Positions 1 through 7,276 of a stretch of DNA of 36,270 nucleotides are shown here, piece after piece. The DNA lies in assembly GCA_017613535.1 (NCBI GenBank), contig JAGADO010000123.1:1-36270 (forward strand), in the 5' to 3' direction. This DNA is from Clostridia bacterium. GTDB lineage: Bacteria > Bacillota > Clostridia > UBA1212 > UBA1255. The notes beneath the pieces were generated by a model that made no database searches, was not told where the DNA came from, and saw nothing but the letters and a program-made list of their open reading frames with translations. Numbering within the stretch: position 1 is the stretch's first letter; each line of letters starts with the position of its first letter. Made by a program: the position numbers and the translations under genes.

Positions 1-112
1 GCCGTTTTTTATGAATAATATAACAGGCTGGCCGAGATGAAAAAGACTGTGCGGCGGACCGTCACGGAGCGGCGGGGCACGGATGCGGTCAATACCGGAG
101 GAGGCAGTAAAA

Positions 113-808
113 ATGGATTATAAAGGCAAATATTTTTCCGTTGTCGGTGACTCTATAAGCACGCTCGAGGGCTTTATCCCCGAGGGGTATGCGCTGTATT
201 ACGATGAAAACACGAAGAAAATCGCCGGTATCGAGAGCGAAGACGATACGTGGTGGGGCCAGATCATCCTGCGCCTCGGGGGCAGGCTCCTTAAGAACAA
301 TTCCTGGTCCGGCAGCACCGTCAGCTATCACGCCGAATTTACTCCGGGAAGTTTCGCACACCTCGATTCGAGAATGTCGCTGCTCGGCGACGGCGAAAAG
401 AAACCCGACGTCATCCTGATCTATATGGGCGTCAATGACTGGGCTTCCGGCACTCCGATCGAGACGTGGGGCTGTATGGAAGAGCGGCAGTCGTTTGCAG
501 GATCGTACAGGATCATGCTCGACCTCATTAAAGAGCATTATCCGGATGCCGAAGTATGGTGCATCTCTCCCGCGATCTCTACATTGAGGGGAGACCCGAA
601 TTTCGAGTTCCCGTATCTGCTCGGAGGCAGGCACATCAGGGAGTACGCGGATGCGATCGGAAAAGTCGCTGAAGAGAAGGGCTGCATATTCGTTGACGCG
701 AATAAAAACGAGACGCTCGTTGACGCTCTCGACGGAATACACCCGGATAAGAAAGGCATGGCGACGCTCGCAGACGAGATCCTTAAGGCACGCGGGATCG
801 GTGCGTGA
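113..808 (+). CDS. SGNH/GDSL-family hydrolase
   Basis: Predicted cytosolic SGNH-fold esterase or deacylase of 231 residues. All SGNH blocks are visible: GDS with the nucleophile Ser14 (block I), an NNSWSG stretch around residues 62-67 (block II), GVND with Asn108 (block III), and DGIHPD near the C-terminus with Asp207 and His210 completing the triad (block V). There is no signal peptide or membrane segment. The ATG at 113 is chosen over an in-frame ATG at 83 because GGAGGAGG sits at 97-104 with 8 bases spacing; the extra 10 residues upstream lack such a site. Family members often remove acetyl groups from carbohydrates, and the sugar enzymes elsewhere in the window fit that, but the substrate is not deducible. 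The upstream neighbour is cut off by the window edge. Confidence 0.85.
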   Translation: MDYKGKYFSVVGDSISTLEGFIPEGYALYYDENTKKIAGIESEDDTWWGQIILRLGGRLLKNNSWSGSTVSYHAEFTPGSFAHLDSRMSLLGDGEKKPDVILIYMGVNDWASGTPIETWGCMEERQSFAGSYRIMLDLIKEHYPDAEVWCISPAISTLRGDPNFEFPYLLGGRHIREYADAIGKVAEEKGCIFVDANKNETLVDALDGIHPDKKGMATLADEILKARGIGA

Positions 809-931
809 GCGCGGGTGCGTTTTTTCCCTTTTTAAGGACAGCCCTTTGAAATAGAATTATGACGTAACGCATACGCCCGGCGGAAAAAGAGTATAAAAAG
901 ATCTTCGAAGCCGGAAGAAGGGGAAAAGGAC

Positions 932-1384
932 GTGAATTTAGGCGGAAAGATCGCGGAACTGAGAAACGCGCAAAACATATCGCAGCAGGAGCTCGCGAAT
1001 GCATTGTTCGTGTCGCGCGATCTTGTTTCAAAGTGGGAAAACGGTAAAAGCCGTCCGGACTACGCCACGATTGAAAGGATCGCGGAAGTGTTAAATGTTT
1101 CCGCTAACGAGATCGCGGACAGGAACGACATAGTGTTCAGGGAATTGTCCGAATGTATTCCCGACGGCGCGGATATCCCGGGAAGGGAGCTGAAGTCATT
1201 GACGGAAAGCTTCCTTGCGAGCCTCTCTGAAAACGAAGCCGGAATATTCGTGCGGCGCTATTATTATTTGCGGTCCGCCGAAGAGATTGCCGGCGATTAC
1301 GGTATCAGGTCAAATCACGTCAGAAGTATCCTTTCGAAAACACGCGTAAAGTTTAAGCGATACCTGAAGGAGCGTGCGTCATGA
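932..1384 (+). CDS. XRE-family regulator with C-terminal sigma-70 region 4-like domain
   Basis: A 150-residue protein with two DNA-binding modules. Residues 5-60 are a classic XRE/Cro helix-turn-helix (SQQELANALFVSRDLVSKWE). Residues 90-147 look like sigma-70 region 4 of ECF factors: a leucine-rich helix, RRYYYL, the EIA element, then a recognition helix around NHVRSILSKTRVKFKRYL. There is no region 2, so it should not act as a complete sigma factor. The start is a GTG at 932 behind AGGGGAAAAGGA. The stop overlaps the ATG of the next gene (ATGA at 1381-1384), so the two are translationally coupled; the partner is a membrane protein placed like an anti-sigma factor. Inference: a transcription regulator whose activity is gated by the membrane partner. 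The XRE domain is certain; the region 4 call rests on pattern reading. Confidence 0.85.
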   Translation: MNLGGKIAELRNAQNISQQELANALFVSRDLVSKWENGKSRPDYATIERIAEVLNVSANEIADRNDIVFRELSECIPDGADIPGRELKSLTESFLASLSENEAGIFVRRYYYLRSAEEIAGDYGIRSNHVRSILSKTRVKFKRYLKERAS

Positions 1385-2721
1385 ACGAAATCAATCTGTT
1401 TGATGCGATATCCGAAATTAACAGCGGACTTATCGAAAAATATTCCGGCGCGAATATCGATCCCGCTAAACGCAGGCAGGCAGCGAAAAGAAAGAGAACG
1501 ATCAGGGCGATCGTGTGTGCAGCTGTTGCTTTTCTGGTCATTGCCGGAACAGCAGCGGTGATATACGTTGTTAAGATACGGCCGAATAATCAATCTCCGC
1601 ATAACGGATCACGGTTAAGCGAAGGGTACGGTTCTCTGCTGAATAAGCACGTTCCGCTCTCCGACGTTTACTATAACGGCGATGAGACATTGAATGAGGT
1701 TCCGGCTGATCAGGCGAAATATATTTTCGGGGATCCTTCTCAGGAAGGGCTTAAATACGTCGGCCTGTGGATCAACGAAGAATCAATGCAGGCGATACAG
1801 TTCAATGAAGACGGAACGGCAATATATTATCTTCTGATTCTTTCTTCTGCTTTCGATCAGGCTGAACGGTGCTATTTTGACATATCAGACGGAATTCTGA
1901 CGCTCTACGACATCGACAGCAAACTCTACGGTTCATTCAATGTGTCTTTTCATGATACATATATCACGGTACAGCCTGAGGGCGAAAAAGTGATGGTGTT
2001 TAAAAAAGAGGAGACCGCACTGGAGGACAAACGAACGAATTTCGGTATGAATGACGCGATGTCTTTCCGCAACATTCCGTGGACGTACGACGAAGAGAAG
2101 CTTCAGATCATTTTCGGCGGAAATGCGCAGATCGTGTTTTACCGGACCGATACGGAAACCAGGACCGATACAAAATACACATGGGACGCAAGCACCGATA
2201 CCGTCACATTTCCGGACTGGCACGATCCCGAAGGCAAAAGCTGGACGGGCCGGATCGAAGACAAATATCTGGTAATTACTTCCGGCGGCCGTTCGATCAC
2301 GCTGTACGATCCGTATGAAGTCAGGGACAAAAGTTTCCCCATAAACGTATTTCTTAATTGCTGCAGTGATTACTACAGCAACCAGATGATCGTTTTCCGG
2401 CCGGACGGGGTATACAAGATCATTTTAGCTGTTAAGGGCTACGACATTAACGACGAGAGTTCATGGTTTTACTGCTACAGCGGCAGGTATGAGCTTGAGG
2501 GCACTCCGGAAGACGCGGACGGAAAATATGTAACGATCTATCCGTCGGGTGAGGATTGCTCGTTCCTTTCGCAGGGTTTTGACCTGCGCTTTTTTGCCGA
2601 TTACGCAAACCAGGACGGAGAACGCTTTCTTTTCAGGCGTGAAGGTGATTGCTTAATGTTTATCCTGAAAGAGGAGCTTGGTACGCTGACAATAAAACTT
2701 TTCCCGTCCGACAGGCAATAG
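1381..2721 (+). CDS. Single-pass membrane protein, putative sensor partner of the XRE-sigma4 regulator
   Basis: A 446-residue protein with a short cytosolic N-terminus (residues 1-42, containing LFDAISEINSGLIEKY and a basic cluster RRQAAKRKR), one transmembrane helix at about 43-65, and a large extracytoplasmic part rich in beta-strand-like sequence. The outer part seems to hold two or three related segments of the form G-x-W followed by an F-x-x-D/P-D-G turn (about residues 125-200, 225-310 and 315-440), suggesting lipocalin-like or other beta-barrel units; this is weak. The 4-base overlap with the upstream regulator suggests stoichiometric synthesis. The topology (small inner helix, basic juxtamembrane patch, outer sensor) suits an anti-sigma or signal-receiving role. 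No known domain is recognised with confidence. Confidence 0.8.
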   Translation: MNEINLFDAISEINSGLIEKYSGANIDPAKRRQAAKRKRTIRAIVCAAVAFLVIAGTAAVIYVVKIRPNNQSPHNGSRLSEGYGSLLNKHVPLSDVYYNGDETLNEVPADQAKYIFGDPSQEGLKYVGLWINEESMQAIQFNEDGTAIYYLLILSSAFDQAERCYFDISDGILTLYDIDSKLYGSFNVSFHDTYITVQPEGEKVMVFKKEETALEDKRTNFGMNDAMSFRNIPWTYDEEKLQIIFGGNAQIVFYRTDTETRTDTKYTWDASTDTVTFPDWHDPEGKSWTGRIEDKYLVITSGGRSITLYDPYEVRDKSFPINVFLNCCSDYYSNQMIVFRPDGVYKIILAVKGYDINDESSWFYCYSGRYELEGTPEDADGKYVTIYPSGEDCSFLSQGFDLRFFADYANQDGERFLFRREGDCLMFILKEELGTLTIKLFPSDRQ

Positions 2722-2755
2722 CATCGGGGCTTTACGCCTGCGATCGATTTTAAAG

Positions 2756-2793
2756 GCGCCAGAGCGGTCAATTCCGGCCGTTCCGGCGCTTTT
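2756..2793 (+). terminator. Probable intrinsic terminator
   Basis: GCGCC at 2756-2760 pairs with GGCGC at 2785-2789, with additional CGG/CCG pairing inside, followed by TTTT. It lies 35 bases after the stop of the membrane-protein gene, in the convergent gap with cysK. Two further hairpins follow: GAGGCA/TGCCTC at 2813-2828 and TGCCGTT/AACGGCA at 2843-2859; the latter lies just after the cysK stop on the other strand, without a clear T-run. Confidence 0.5.
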
Positions 2794-2864
2794 GTCATTC
2801 GTGATATATACGGAGGCAAAAATGCCTCTGCGGTCATTCTAATGCCGTTTTTAACGGCAGGCTT

Positions 2865-3797
2865 TTATTCCGTGAACAGCGCGGTCGAATAATACCTGTC
2901 ACCGCTGTCCGGCAGGAGCGCCACGATCGTCTTCCCGGCGTTCTCCGGCTTCTCGGCGAGCAGCTTTGCGGCATACAGAGCAGCACCTGACGAAATACCT
3001 ACCGAAATGCCTTCCTTTTTAGCAAGGATCTTTGCCATCGAAAAAGCATCTTCGTTCTTAACGCGGATGATCTCATCGTATACCGACGTATTCAGCACTT
3101 CGGGCACGAAACCGGCGCCGATGCCCTGGATCTTATGCGGACCGGAAACTCCTTCGGAAAGGACAGGGGAGGAATCGGGCTCAACGGCCACGACTTTTAC
3201 GGCCGGATTCTGCTCTTTCAGATATTCGCCCGTACCGGTGATAGTTCCGCCGGTGCCAACTCCGGCAACGAAAATATCGACTTCGCCGTCTGTATCGTTC
3301 CAGATCTCGGGACCGGTCGTTGCCTTGTGAACGGCGGGGTTTGCAGGGTTTACGAACTGGCCCGGAATGAAGCCTCCCGGAATTTCCTTTGCCAGTTCTT
3401 CCGCTTTTGCGATCGCGCCCTTCATGCCCTTCGTGCCTTCGGTGAGCACGATCTCGGCTCCGTACGCTTTAAGAATATTCCTGCGCTCGACGCTCATCGT
3501 TTCAGGCATCGTGAGGATCGTACGGTAGCCTTTAGCCGCAGCGATCGCTGCGAGACCGATACCTGTATTTCCGGAAGTTGGCTCGATGATAACGGAGCCG
3601 GGCTTCAGCAGGCCTTTTTCCTCCGCATCCTCGATCATCGATTTGGCGATTCTGTCCTTCACTGATCCGGCCGGATTGAAATATTCAAGTTTAACGAGCA
3701 GCGTCGCTCCGAGCGAGTACTCTTTTTCAATGTTCGTGACCTCTACGAGAGGGGTATTGCCGATAAGGCCGAGCGTGCCTTTATAGATTTTTTTCAT
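2865..3797 (-). CDS. cysK: Cysteine synthase A (O-acetylserine sulfhydrylase)
   Basis: PLP-dependent enzyme that makes L-cysteine from O-acetyl-L-serine and sulfide in the cytosol. At 310 residues it has the family's usual length. Visible hallmarks: NPAGSVKDR with the Schiff-base Lys47, the substrate loop TSGNTG (74-79), the phosphate-binding GTGGT (181-185), GISSGAA near residue 265 and [10 protein letters not shown] near the end. AAAGGAG lies 8 bases before the ATG. It is the last gene of the minus-strand operon iscS-iscU-metY-cysK, 13 bases after metY. Together with MetY it supplies cysteine for the desulfurase encoded upstream. Control is probably from the single promoter before the desulfurase gene, by the divergent Rrf2 regulator. 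Confidence 0.96.
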   Translation of the reverse strand: MKKIYKGTLGLIGNTPLVEVTNIEKEYSLGATLLVKLEYFNPAGSVKDRIAKSMIEDAEEKGLLKPGSVIIEPTSGNTGIGLAAIAAAKGYRTILTMPETMSVERRNILKAYGAEIVLTEGTKGMKGAIAKAEELAKEIPGGFIPGQFVNPANPAVHKATTGPEIWNDTDGEVDIFVAGVGTGGTITGTGEYLKEQNPAVKVVAVEPDSSPVLSEGVSGPHKIQGIGAGFVPEVLNTSVYDEIIRVKNEDAFSMAKILAKKEGISVGISSGAALYAAKLLAEKPENAGKTIVALLPDSGDRYYSTALFTE

Positions 3798-3810
3798 TGT
3801 TTCGACTCCT

Positions 3811-5097
3811 TTATTTTATGGCGTTAAAGCCGTTTTCGAGATCTGCGATGATGTCGTCAATATGCTCCGTGCCTATTGACAGGCGGATCGTGTTTTCGTG
3901 AATGTTCTGCTCGCTGAGCTCTTCTTCGGTCAACTGCGAATGCGTTGTCGATGCGGGGTGTATGACGAGCGATTTTACGTCAGCGACGTTTGCCAGCAGA
4001 GAGAAGATCTTTAGAGCGTCAATAAATTTCCACGCCTCCTTGCGTCCTCCCTTGATGTCGAACGTGAAGATCGAACCGCCGCCGTTCGGGAAATATTTCC
4101 TGTAAAGAGCGTGCTGCGGATGATCGGGAAGGGAAGGGTGGTTTACCTTCTCAACGAGCGGGTGGGACGCGAGATATGCCACGACTTTCGCCGCGTTCTC
4201 TGCGTGCCGCTCGAGCCTTAGCGAAAGCGTCTCGATGCCCTGAAGAAGCAGAAAGGCGTTGAACGGAGAGATCGCCGCTCCCGTGTCGCGAAGAAGAATT
4301 GCCCGAATGTAAGTGACGAACGCCGCCCTGCCAGCTGCTGCCGTGAACGAAACGCCATGGTAGCTGGGGTTCGGAGCCGCGATACCCGGGTATTTTTCCG
4401 CGCTCCACTCAAAGTTTCCGCTGTCAACGATGATGCCGCCGAGCGTTGTGCCGTGACCTCCGAGGAACTTGGTGGCCGAATGCACCACGATGTCAGCGCC
4501 GTACTCGATAGGACGGATAAGGAAAGGCGTGCCGAAAGTATTGTCGATCACGAGCGGGATCTTATGGGCGTGCGCAAGCTTTGCCAGCGCTTCTATATCC
4601 GGAATGTCGCTGTTCGGATTACCGAGCGTTTCGATAAATATTGCCTTCGTTTCGGGCCGTATCGCAGCGGCAACTTCCGCCAGGTCATGGATGTCAACGA
4701 ACGTCGTTTCTACGCCGAATTCGGGGAGAGTGTGGCCGAGCAGATTATAGCTTCCGCCATAAATGGTTTTCTGGGCAACGATGTGGTCGCCCGCCTGTGC
4801 CAGTGCCTCGATCGTGTATGTTATCGCCGCAGCGCCTGATGCGACTGCGAGTGCGGCTACTCCGCCTTCCAGCGCCGCAACGCGCTTTTCGAGCACGTCC
4901 TGCGTGGAATTAGTGAGTCTGCCGTATATATTTCCCGGATCCGCGAGCCCGAAGCGTGCTGCGGCATGTTCAGAATTGTGAAAAACGTAACTGGTCGTCT
5001 GGTATATCGGTACTGCGCGTGAGTCGGTGGCCGGATCCGCCTGCTCCTGTCCTACATGAAGCTGCAGAGTTTCGAATTTATAATTTTCCGCTTTCAT
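3811..5097 (-). CDS. metY: O-acetylhomoserine sulfhydrylase / aminocarboxypropyltransferase
   Basis: Cys/Met-metabolism PLP enzyme (428 residues, normal for MetY) that condenses O-acetylhomoserine, or sometimes O-acetylserine, with sulfide. The N-terminal [16 protein letters not shown] (58-65), Asp185 in IDNTFGTP that contacts the pyridine nitrogen, and the PLP lysine Lys210 in [11 protein letters not shown] are all present. The start overlaps the end of the IscU-like gene by 20 bases, with AGGAG inside that gene, so translation is likely coupled. MetY is preferred over cystathionine gamma-synthase because of the length and the longer C-terminal half (MetB/MetC are about 380-400 residues). 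The neighbours cysK and iscS place it in sulfide assimilation. Confidence 0.93.
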   Translation of the reverse strand: MKAENYKFETLQLHVGQEQADPATDSRAVPIYQTTSYVFHNSEHAAARFGLADPGNIYGRLTNSTQDVLEKRVAALEGGVAALAVASGAAAITYTIEALAQAGDHIVAQKTIYGGSYNLLGHTLPEFGVETTFVDIHDLAEVAAAIRPETKAIFIETLGNPNSDIPDIEALAKLAHAHKIPLVIDNTFGTPFLIRPIEYGADIVVHSATKFLGGHGTTLGGIIVDSGNFEWSAEKYPGIAAPNPSYHGVSFTAAAGRAAFVTYIRAILLRDTGAAISPFNAFLLLQGIETLSLRLERHAENAAKVVAYLASHPLVEKVNHPSLPDHPQHALYRKYFPNGGGSIFTFDIKGGRKEAWKFIDALKIFSLLANVADVKSLVIHPASTTHSQLTEEELSEQNIHENTIRLSIGTEHIDDIIADLENGFNAIK

Positions 5098-5491
5098 CGG
5101 AGTGCTCCTTTCTCTTTTCGGGATGTTTCGAGTAGTAGTCGTCTAATGCGTTTTTGATTGCCTCCTCAGCCAGGACCGAACAGTGCATTTTGTATTCAGG
5201 AAGTCCGTCGAGCGCCTCCGCAACCGCCTTATTCGTCAGTTTGAGCGCTTCGGAAACAGGCTGCCCTTTTATCAGCTCCGTTGCCATCGAGCTCGATGCG
5301 ATAGCGCTGCCGCATCCGAATGTTTCGAATTTAACGTCGCCGATCGTGTCGTCATCGATCTTGAGGTACATCTTCATAATGTCGCCGCATTTGGCGTTTC
5401 CGACCTCGCCGATACCGTCGGCATCTTCTATTATACCAACGTTCCGAGGATTACGGAAGTGGTCCATTACTTTTTCACTGTACAATGCCAT
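5078..5491 (-). CDS. iscU: Fe-S cluster assembly scaffold IscU/NifU N-terminal type
   Basis: Scaffold on which [2Fe-2S] clusters are built before transfer to target proteins. At 137 residues it matches the stand-alone IscU/NifU-N domain, with the three cluster cysteines Cys35 (in AKCGD), Cys60 (in GCGSA) and Cys104 (in HCS) and the cluster-release residue Asp37. The N-terminus YSEKVMDHFRNPRNVG is the typical NifU-like opening, and the hydrophilic tail after residue 120 is variable. It starts 14 bases after the desulfurase stop behind AGGAGG, and its last codons overlap metY. Pairing with the adjacent desulfurase gives the minimal clostridial ISC-type system. The gene is sometimes labelled nifU. 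Confidence 0.94.
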   Translation of the reverse strand: MALYSEKVMDHFRNPRNVGIIEDADGIGEVGNAKCGDIMKMYLKIDDDTIGDVKFETFGCGSAIASSSMATELIKGQPVSEALKLTNKAVAEALDGLPEYKMHCSVLAEEAIKNALDDYYSKHPEKRKEHSDESGKL

Positions 5492-5505
5492 GTTTTCGTC
5501 CTCCT

Positions 5506-6693
5506 TCAGAGAATGAATTCCTTTTTTCCGGTCGTGAGATCGCGCCAGATGGGGGAGAACCCGCGCAGGTACGTGACAACGTCGCTCGTGGCTCGTATTA
5601 TTTCGTCTACCTGCGTTTCGTCCGCGTCATCTCCGAGCGTGAGTCTTAATGATCCGTGGGCAACGTCGTGTACTCTGCCTATCGCGAGCAGCACGTGGCT
5701 CGGATCGAGTGATCCTGACGTGCATGCCGATCCTGATGATGCGCTTATCCCGCGGTCGTCAAGCAGCAGCAGAAGTGATTCGCCTTCGATTCCTTCGAAG
5801 CAGAAGTTCACGTTCGACGGGAGCCGTTTTTCGGCGTCTCCGTTCAGCGCCGAGTGGGGGATGGCCGCCAGTCCTTTGATCAGTCTGTCCCTGAGCGCCG
5901 TGAGCTTTTCGGCGTTTGCTTCTCTGTTGCTGACCGCTTCTTCGAGCGCCGCCGCCATTCCGACGATCCCGGCGACGTTTTCGGTTCCTGCGCGTTTTCC
6001 GCGTTCCTGCGCTCCGCCTTCAATGAGTCCGGAGAGCCTGATGCCTTTTCGTGCGTACAGAAAACCTGCGCCTTTCGGGCCGTGAAATTTGTGCGCCGAA
6101 GCAGAGAGCATGTCGATATTGTCCTCCGCAACATTTACGGGTATGTGTCCTACCGCCTGGACCGCGTCCGTATGGAACAGCACTCCGCGTTTTCTGCAGA
6201 TTGCGCCGATCTCACGAACGGGCTGGATGGTACCTATTTCATTGTTCGCGTACATCACGGTGACAAGGCATGTGTCTTCGCGGATTGCTGCTTCGAGTTC
6301 TTCGATGCGGACAATTCCGTTTTCGTGTACCGGGAGGTACGTTATTTCGTATCCTTCGCGCTCGAGTTTTGCGAGCGTACGGAGCACTGCGTGGTGTTCG
6401 ATCAGGTCGGTGACAATATGTTTTTTTCCGGCTTTTCTGCCCAGTTCTGCCGCAGTGAGGATCGCCTGATTATCCGCTTCCGAGCCGCCGGACGTGAATG
6501 TTATCTCGCGCGCCGAGGCGCACATACATCGGGCAATGACGGCGCGTGCTTTTTCGATCGCTTCGCGTGCTTTCTGGCCGAGCGAATACAGGCTCGAAGG
6601 GTTACCGTAACTTTCTTCAAGGTACGGAAGCATTTCTTCAAGTGCTTTTCTGCTGAGTTTTGTGGTGGCTGCATTGTCCGCGTAAATGTTCAT
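5506..6693 (-). CDS. iscS: Cysteine desulfurase (IscS/NifS type)
   Basis: Class V aminotransferase-fold enzyme that removes sulfur from cysteine as a persulfide and hands it to the scaffold protein. In 395 residues it shows the start YADNAATT, HH at 100-101 over the cofactor, Asp176 in HTDAVQA, PLP Lys202 in SAHKFHGPKG, the GTENV signature (237-241) and the catalytic Cys324 in SSGSACTSG on the long flexible loop typical of group I desulfurases. It is the first gene of the minus-strand operon, with AAAGGATG before the ATG and a near-consensus promoter upstream. An operator-like sequence lies over the -35 box, so expression probably responds to the divergent Rrf2 protein. Confidence 0.95.
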   Translation of the reverse strand: MNIYADNAATTKLSRKALEEMLPYLEESYGNPSSLYSLGQKAREAIEKARAVIARCMCASAREITFTSGGSEADNQAILTAAELGRKAGKKHIVTDLIEHHAVLRTLAKLEREGYEITYLPVHENGIVRIEELEAAIREDTCLVTVMYANNEIGTIQPVREIGAICRKRGVLFHTDAVQAVGHIPVNVAEDNIDMLSASAHKFHGPKGAGFLYARKGIRLSGLIEGGAQERGKRAGTENVAGIVGMAAALEEAVSNREANAEKLTALRDRLIKGLAAIPHSALNGDAEKRLPSNVNFCFEGIEGESLLLLLDDRGISASSGSACTSGSLDPSHVLLAIGRVHDVAHGSLRLTLGDDADETQVDEIIRATSDVVTYLRGFSPIWRDLTTGKKEFIL

Positions 6694-6721
6694 AAGATCA
6701 TCCTTTCATGCGGTTATGGGA

Positions 6722-6750
6722 ATGATACTACGATTCGCCTACTATGTCAA
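6722..6750 (-). promoter_or_regulatory. Promoter of the iscS-iscU-metY-cysK operon
   Basis: On the minus strand, a perfect -35 TTGACA (6750-6745) is followed by 17 bases and a -10 TATCAT (6727-6722), 28 bases before the iscS ATG. The -35 lies inside the operator-like repeat at 6733-6757. Confidence 0.8.
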
Positions 6751-6757
6751 TAGGTAA
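6733..6757. promoter_or_regulatory. Candidate Rrf2 operator, copy 1
   Basis: ATTCGCCTACT (6733-6743) and AATAGGTAA (6749-6757) enclose the dyad CCTA-N9-TAGG and cover the -35 box of the iscS promoter. The same two arms recur 61 bases further on, over the regulator's own promoter. Binding by the Rrf2 protein is inferred from position and repetition. Confidence 0.55.
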
Positions 6758-6790
6758 TTTTGAAAGGCTCTTTTCACGGCTCCGGGCCGG

Positions 6791-6820
6791 TTGATTCACC
6801 TACTTAACCTGTGGTATAAT
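6791..6820 (+). promoter_or_regulatory. Promoter of the Rrf2 regulator gene
   Basis: TTGATT (6791-6796), an 18-base spacer and a perfect TATAAT (6815-6820), 26 bases before the regulator ATG. Both boxes are overlapped by the second operator-like repeat, which suggests autorepression. Confidence 0.8.
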
Positions 6821-6826
6821 AGGTAA
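6794..6826. promoter_or_regulatory. Candidate Rrf2 operator, copy 2
   Basis: ATTCACCTACT (6794-6804) and AATAGGTAA (6818-6826) match the arms of copy 1, with a wider gap that holds an extra ACCT half-site (6807-6810). It spans the spacer and -10 of the regulator's own promoter. Confidence 0.5.
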
Positions 6827-6846
6827 ATGAAAGGCGGTGGACGGAA

Positions 6847-7245
6847 ATGATTTCCACAAAAGGGAGATACGCACTGCGCGTAATGATTGACCTTGCCAGT
6901 CACGAAAAAGAAGAAGGGGAATACGTTCCGCTGAAAGATATTGCCGAGCGGCAATGCATCTCGAAAAAGTACCTCGAGATCATTGTCAGGAGCCTTGTCG
7001 CAAAAAACCTGGTAAAAGGCTCGAGCGGAAAAAACGGGGGATACAAGCTCTGCAGAGCGCCGTCCGAATACACGGTGGGCGAAATACTCGAAGCAACCGA
7101 AGGACCGATTGCCGTCGTTGCCTGCCTGTCGGCAGACGCAGAAGCATGCCCGATGGCCGAACACTGCAGAACATTGCCGCTCTGGACGGAATTCGATAAG
7201 ATCGTCCACGACTTCTTCTACACGCGAAAACTGAGCGACCTCTGA
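6847..7245 (+). CDS. Rrf2-family transcriptional regulator, IscR-like
   Basis: A 132-residue winged-helix regulator. The N-terminus MISTKGRYALRVMIDLA is the Rrf2 signature, a helix-turn-helix lies at about 28-52 (PLKDIAERQCISKKYLEII) and a wing at 58-67 (GSSGKNGGYK). Three cysteines, Cys93, Cys101 and Cys107, sit in the position where IscR binds a [2Fe-2S] cluster, so it probably senses Fe-S status; CymR, the cysteine-responsive relative, lacks them. It is divergent from iscS-iscU-metY-cysK. Duplicated operator-like sequences over both promoters suggest it controls that operon and itself. Since the operon combines Fe-S assembly with cysteine synthesis, one regulator would set sulfur supply and cluster building together. 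GGTGG lies 6 bases before the ATG. Confidence 0.93.
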   Translation: MISTKGRYALRVMIDLASHEKEEGEYVPLKDIAERQCISKKYLEIIVRSLVAKNLVKGSSGKNGGYKLCRAPSEYTVGEILEATEGPIAVVACLSADAEACPMAEHCRTLPLWTEFDKIVHDFFYTRKLSDL

Positions 7246-7276
7246 TAAAAAAAACGCGGAAGCAGAAAGGTTAAAA

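Noticed and set aside
1..82. Possible 3' tail of an upstream gene (frame 1 reads AVFYE, stop, then YNRLAEMKKT), hinting at a gene with an in-frame stop
   Set aside because: Only a few codons are visible and all three frames close within 40 bases; nothing can be assigned.
6694..6846. T-box, S-box or SAM riboswitch before the sulfur operon
   Set aside because: The gap is only 153 bases and is fully used by two promoters and the operator-like repeats; the iscS leader is about 20 bases long.
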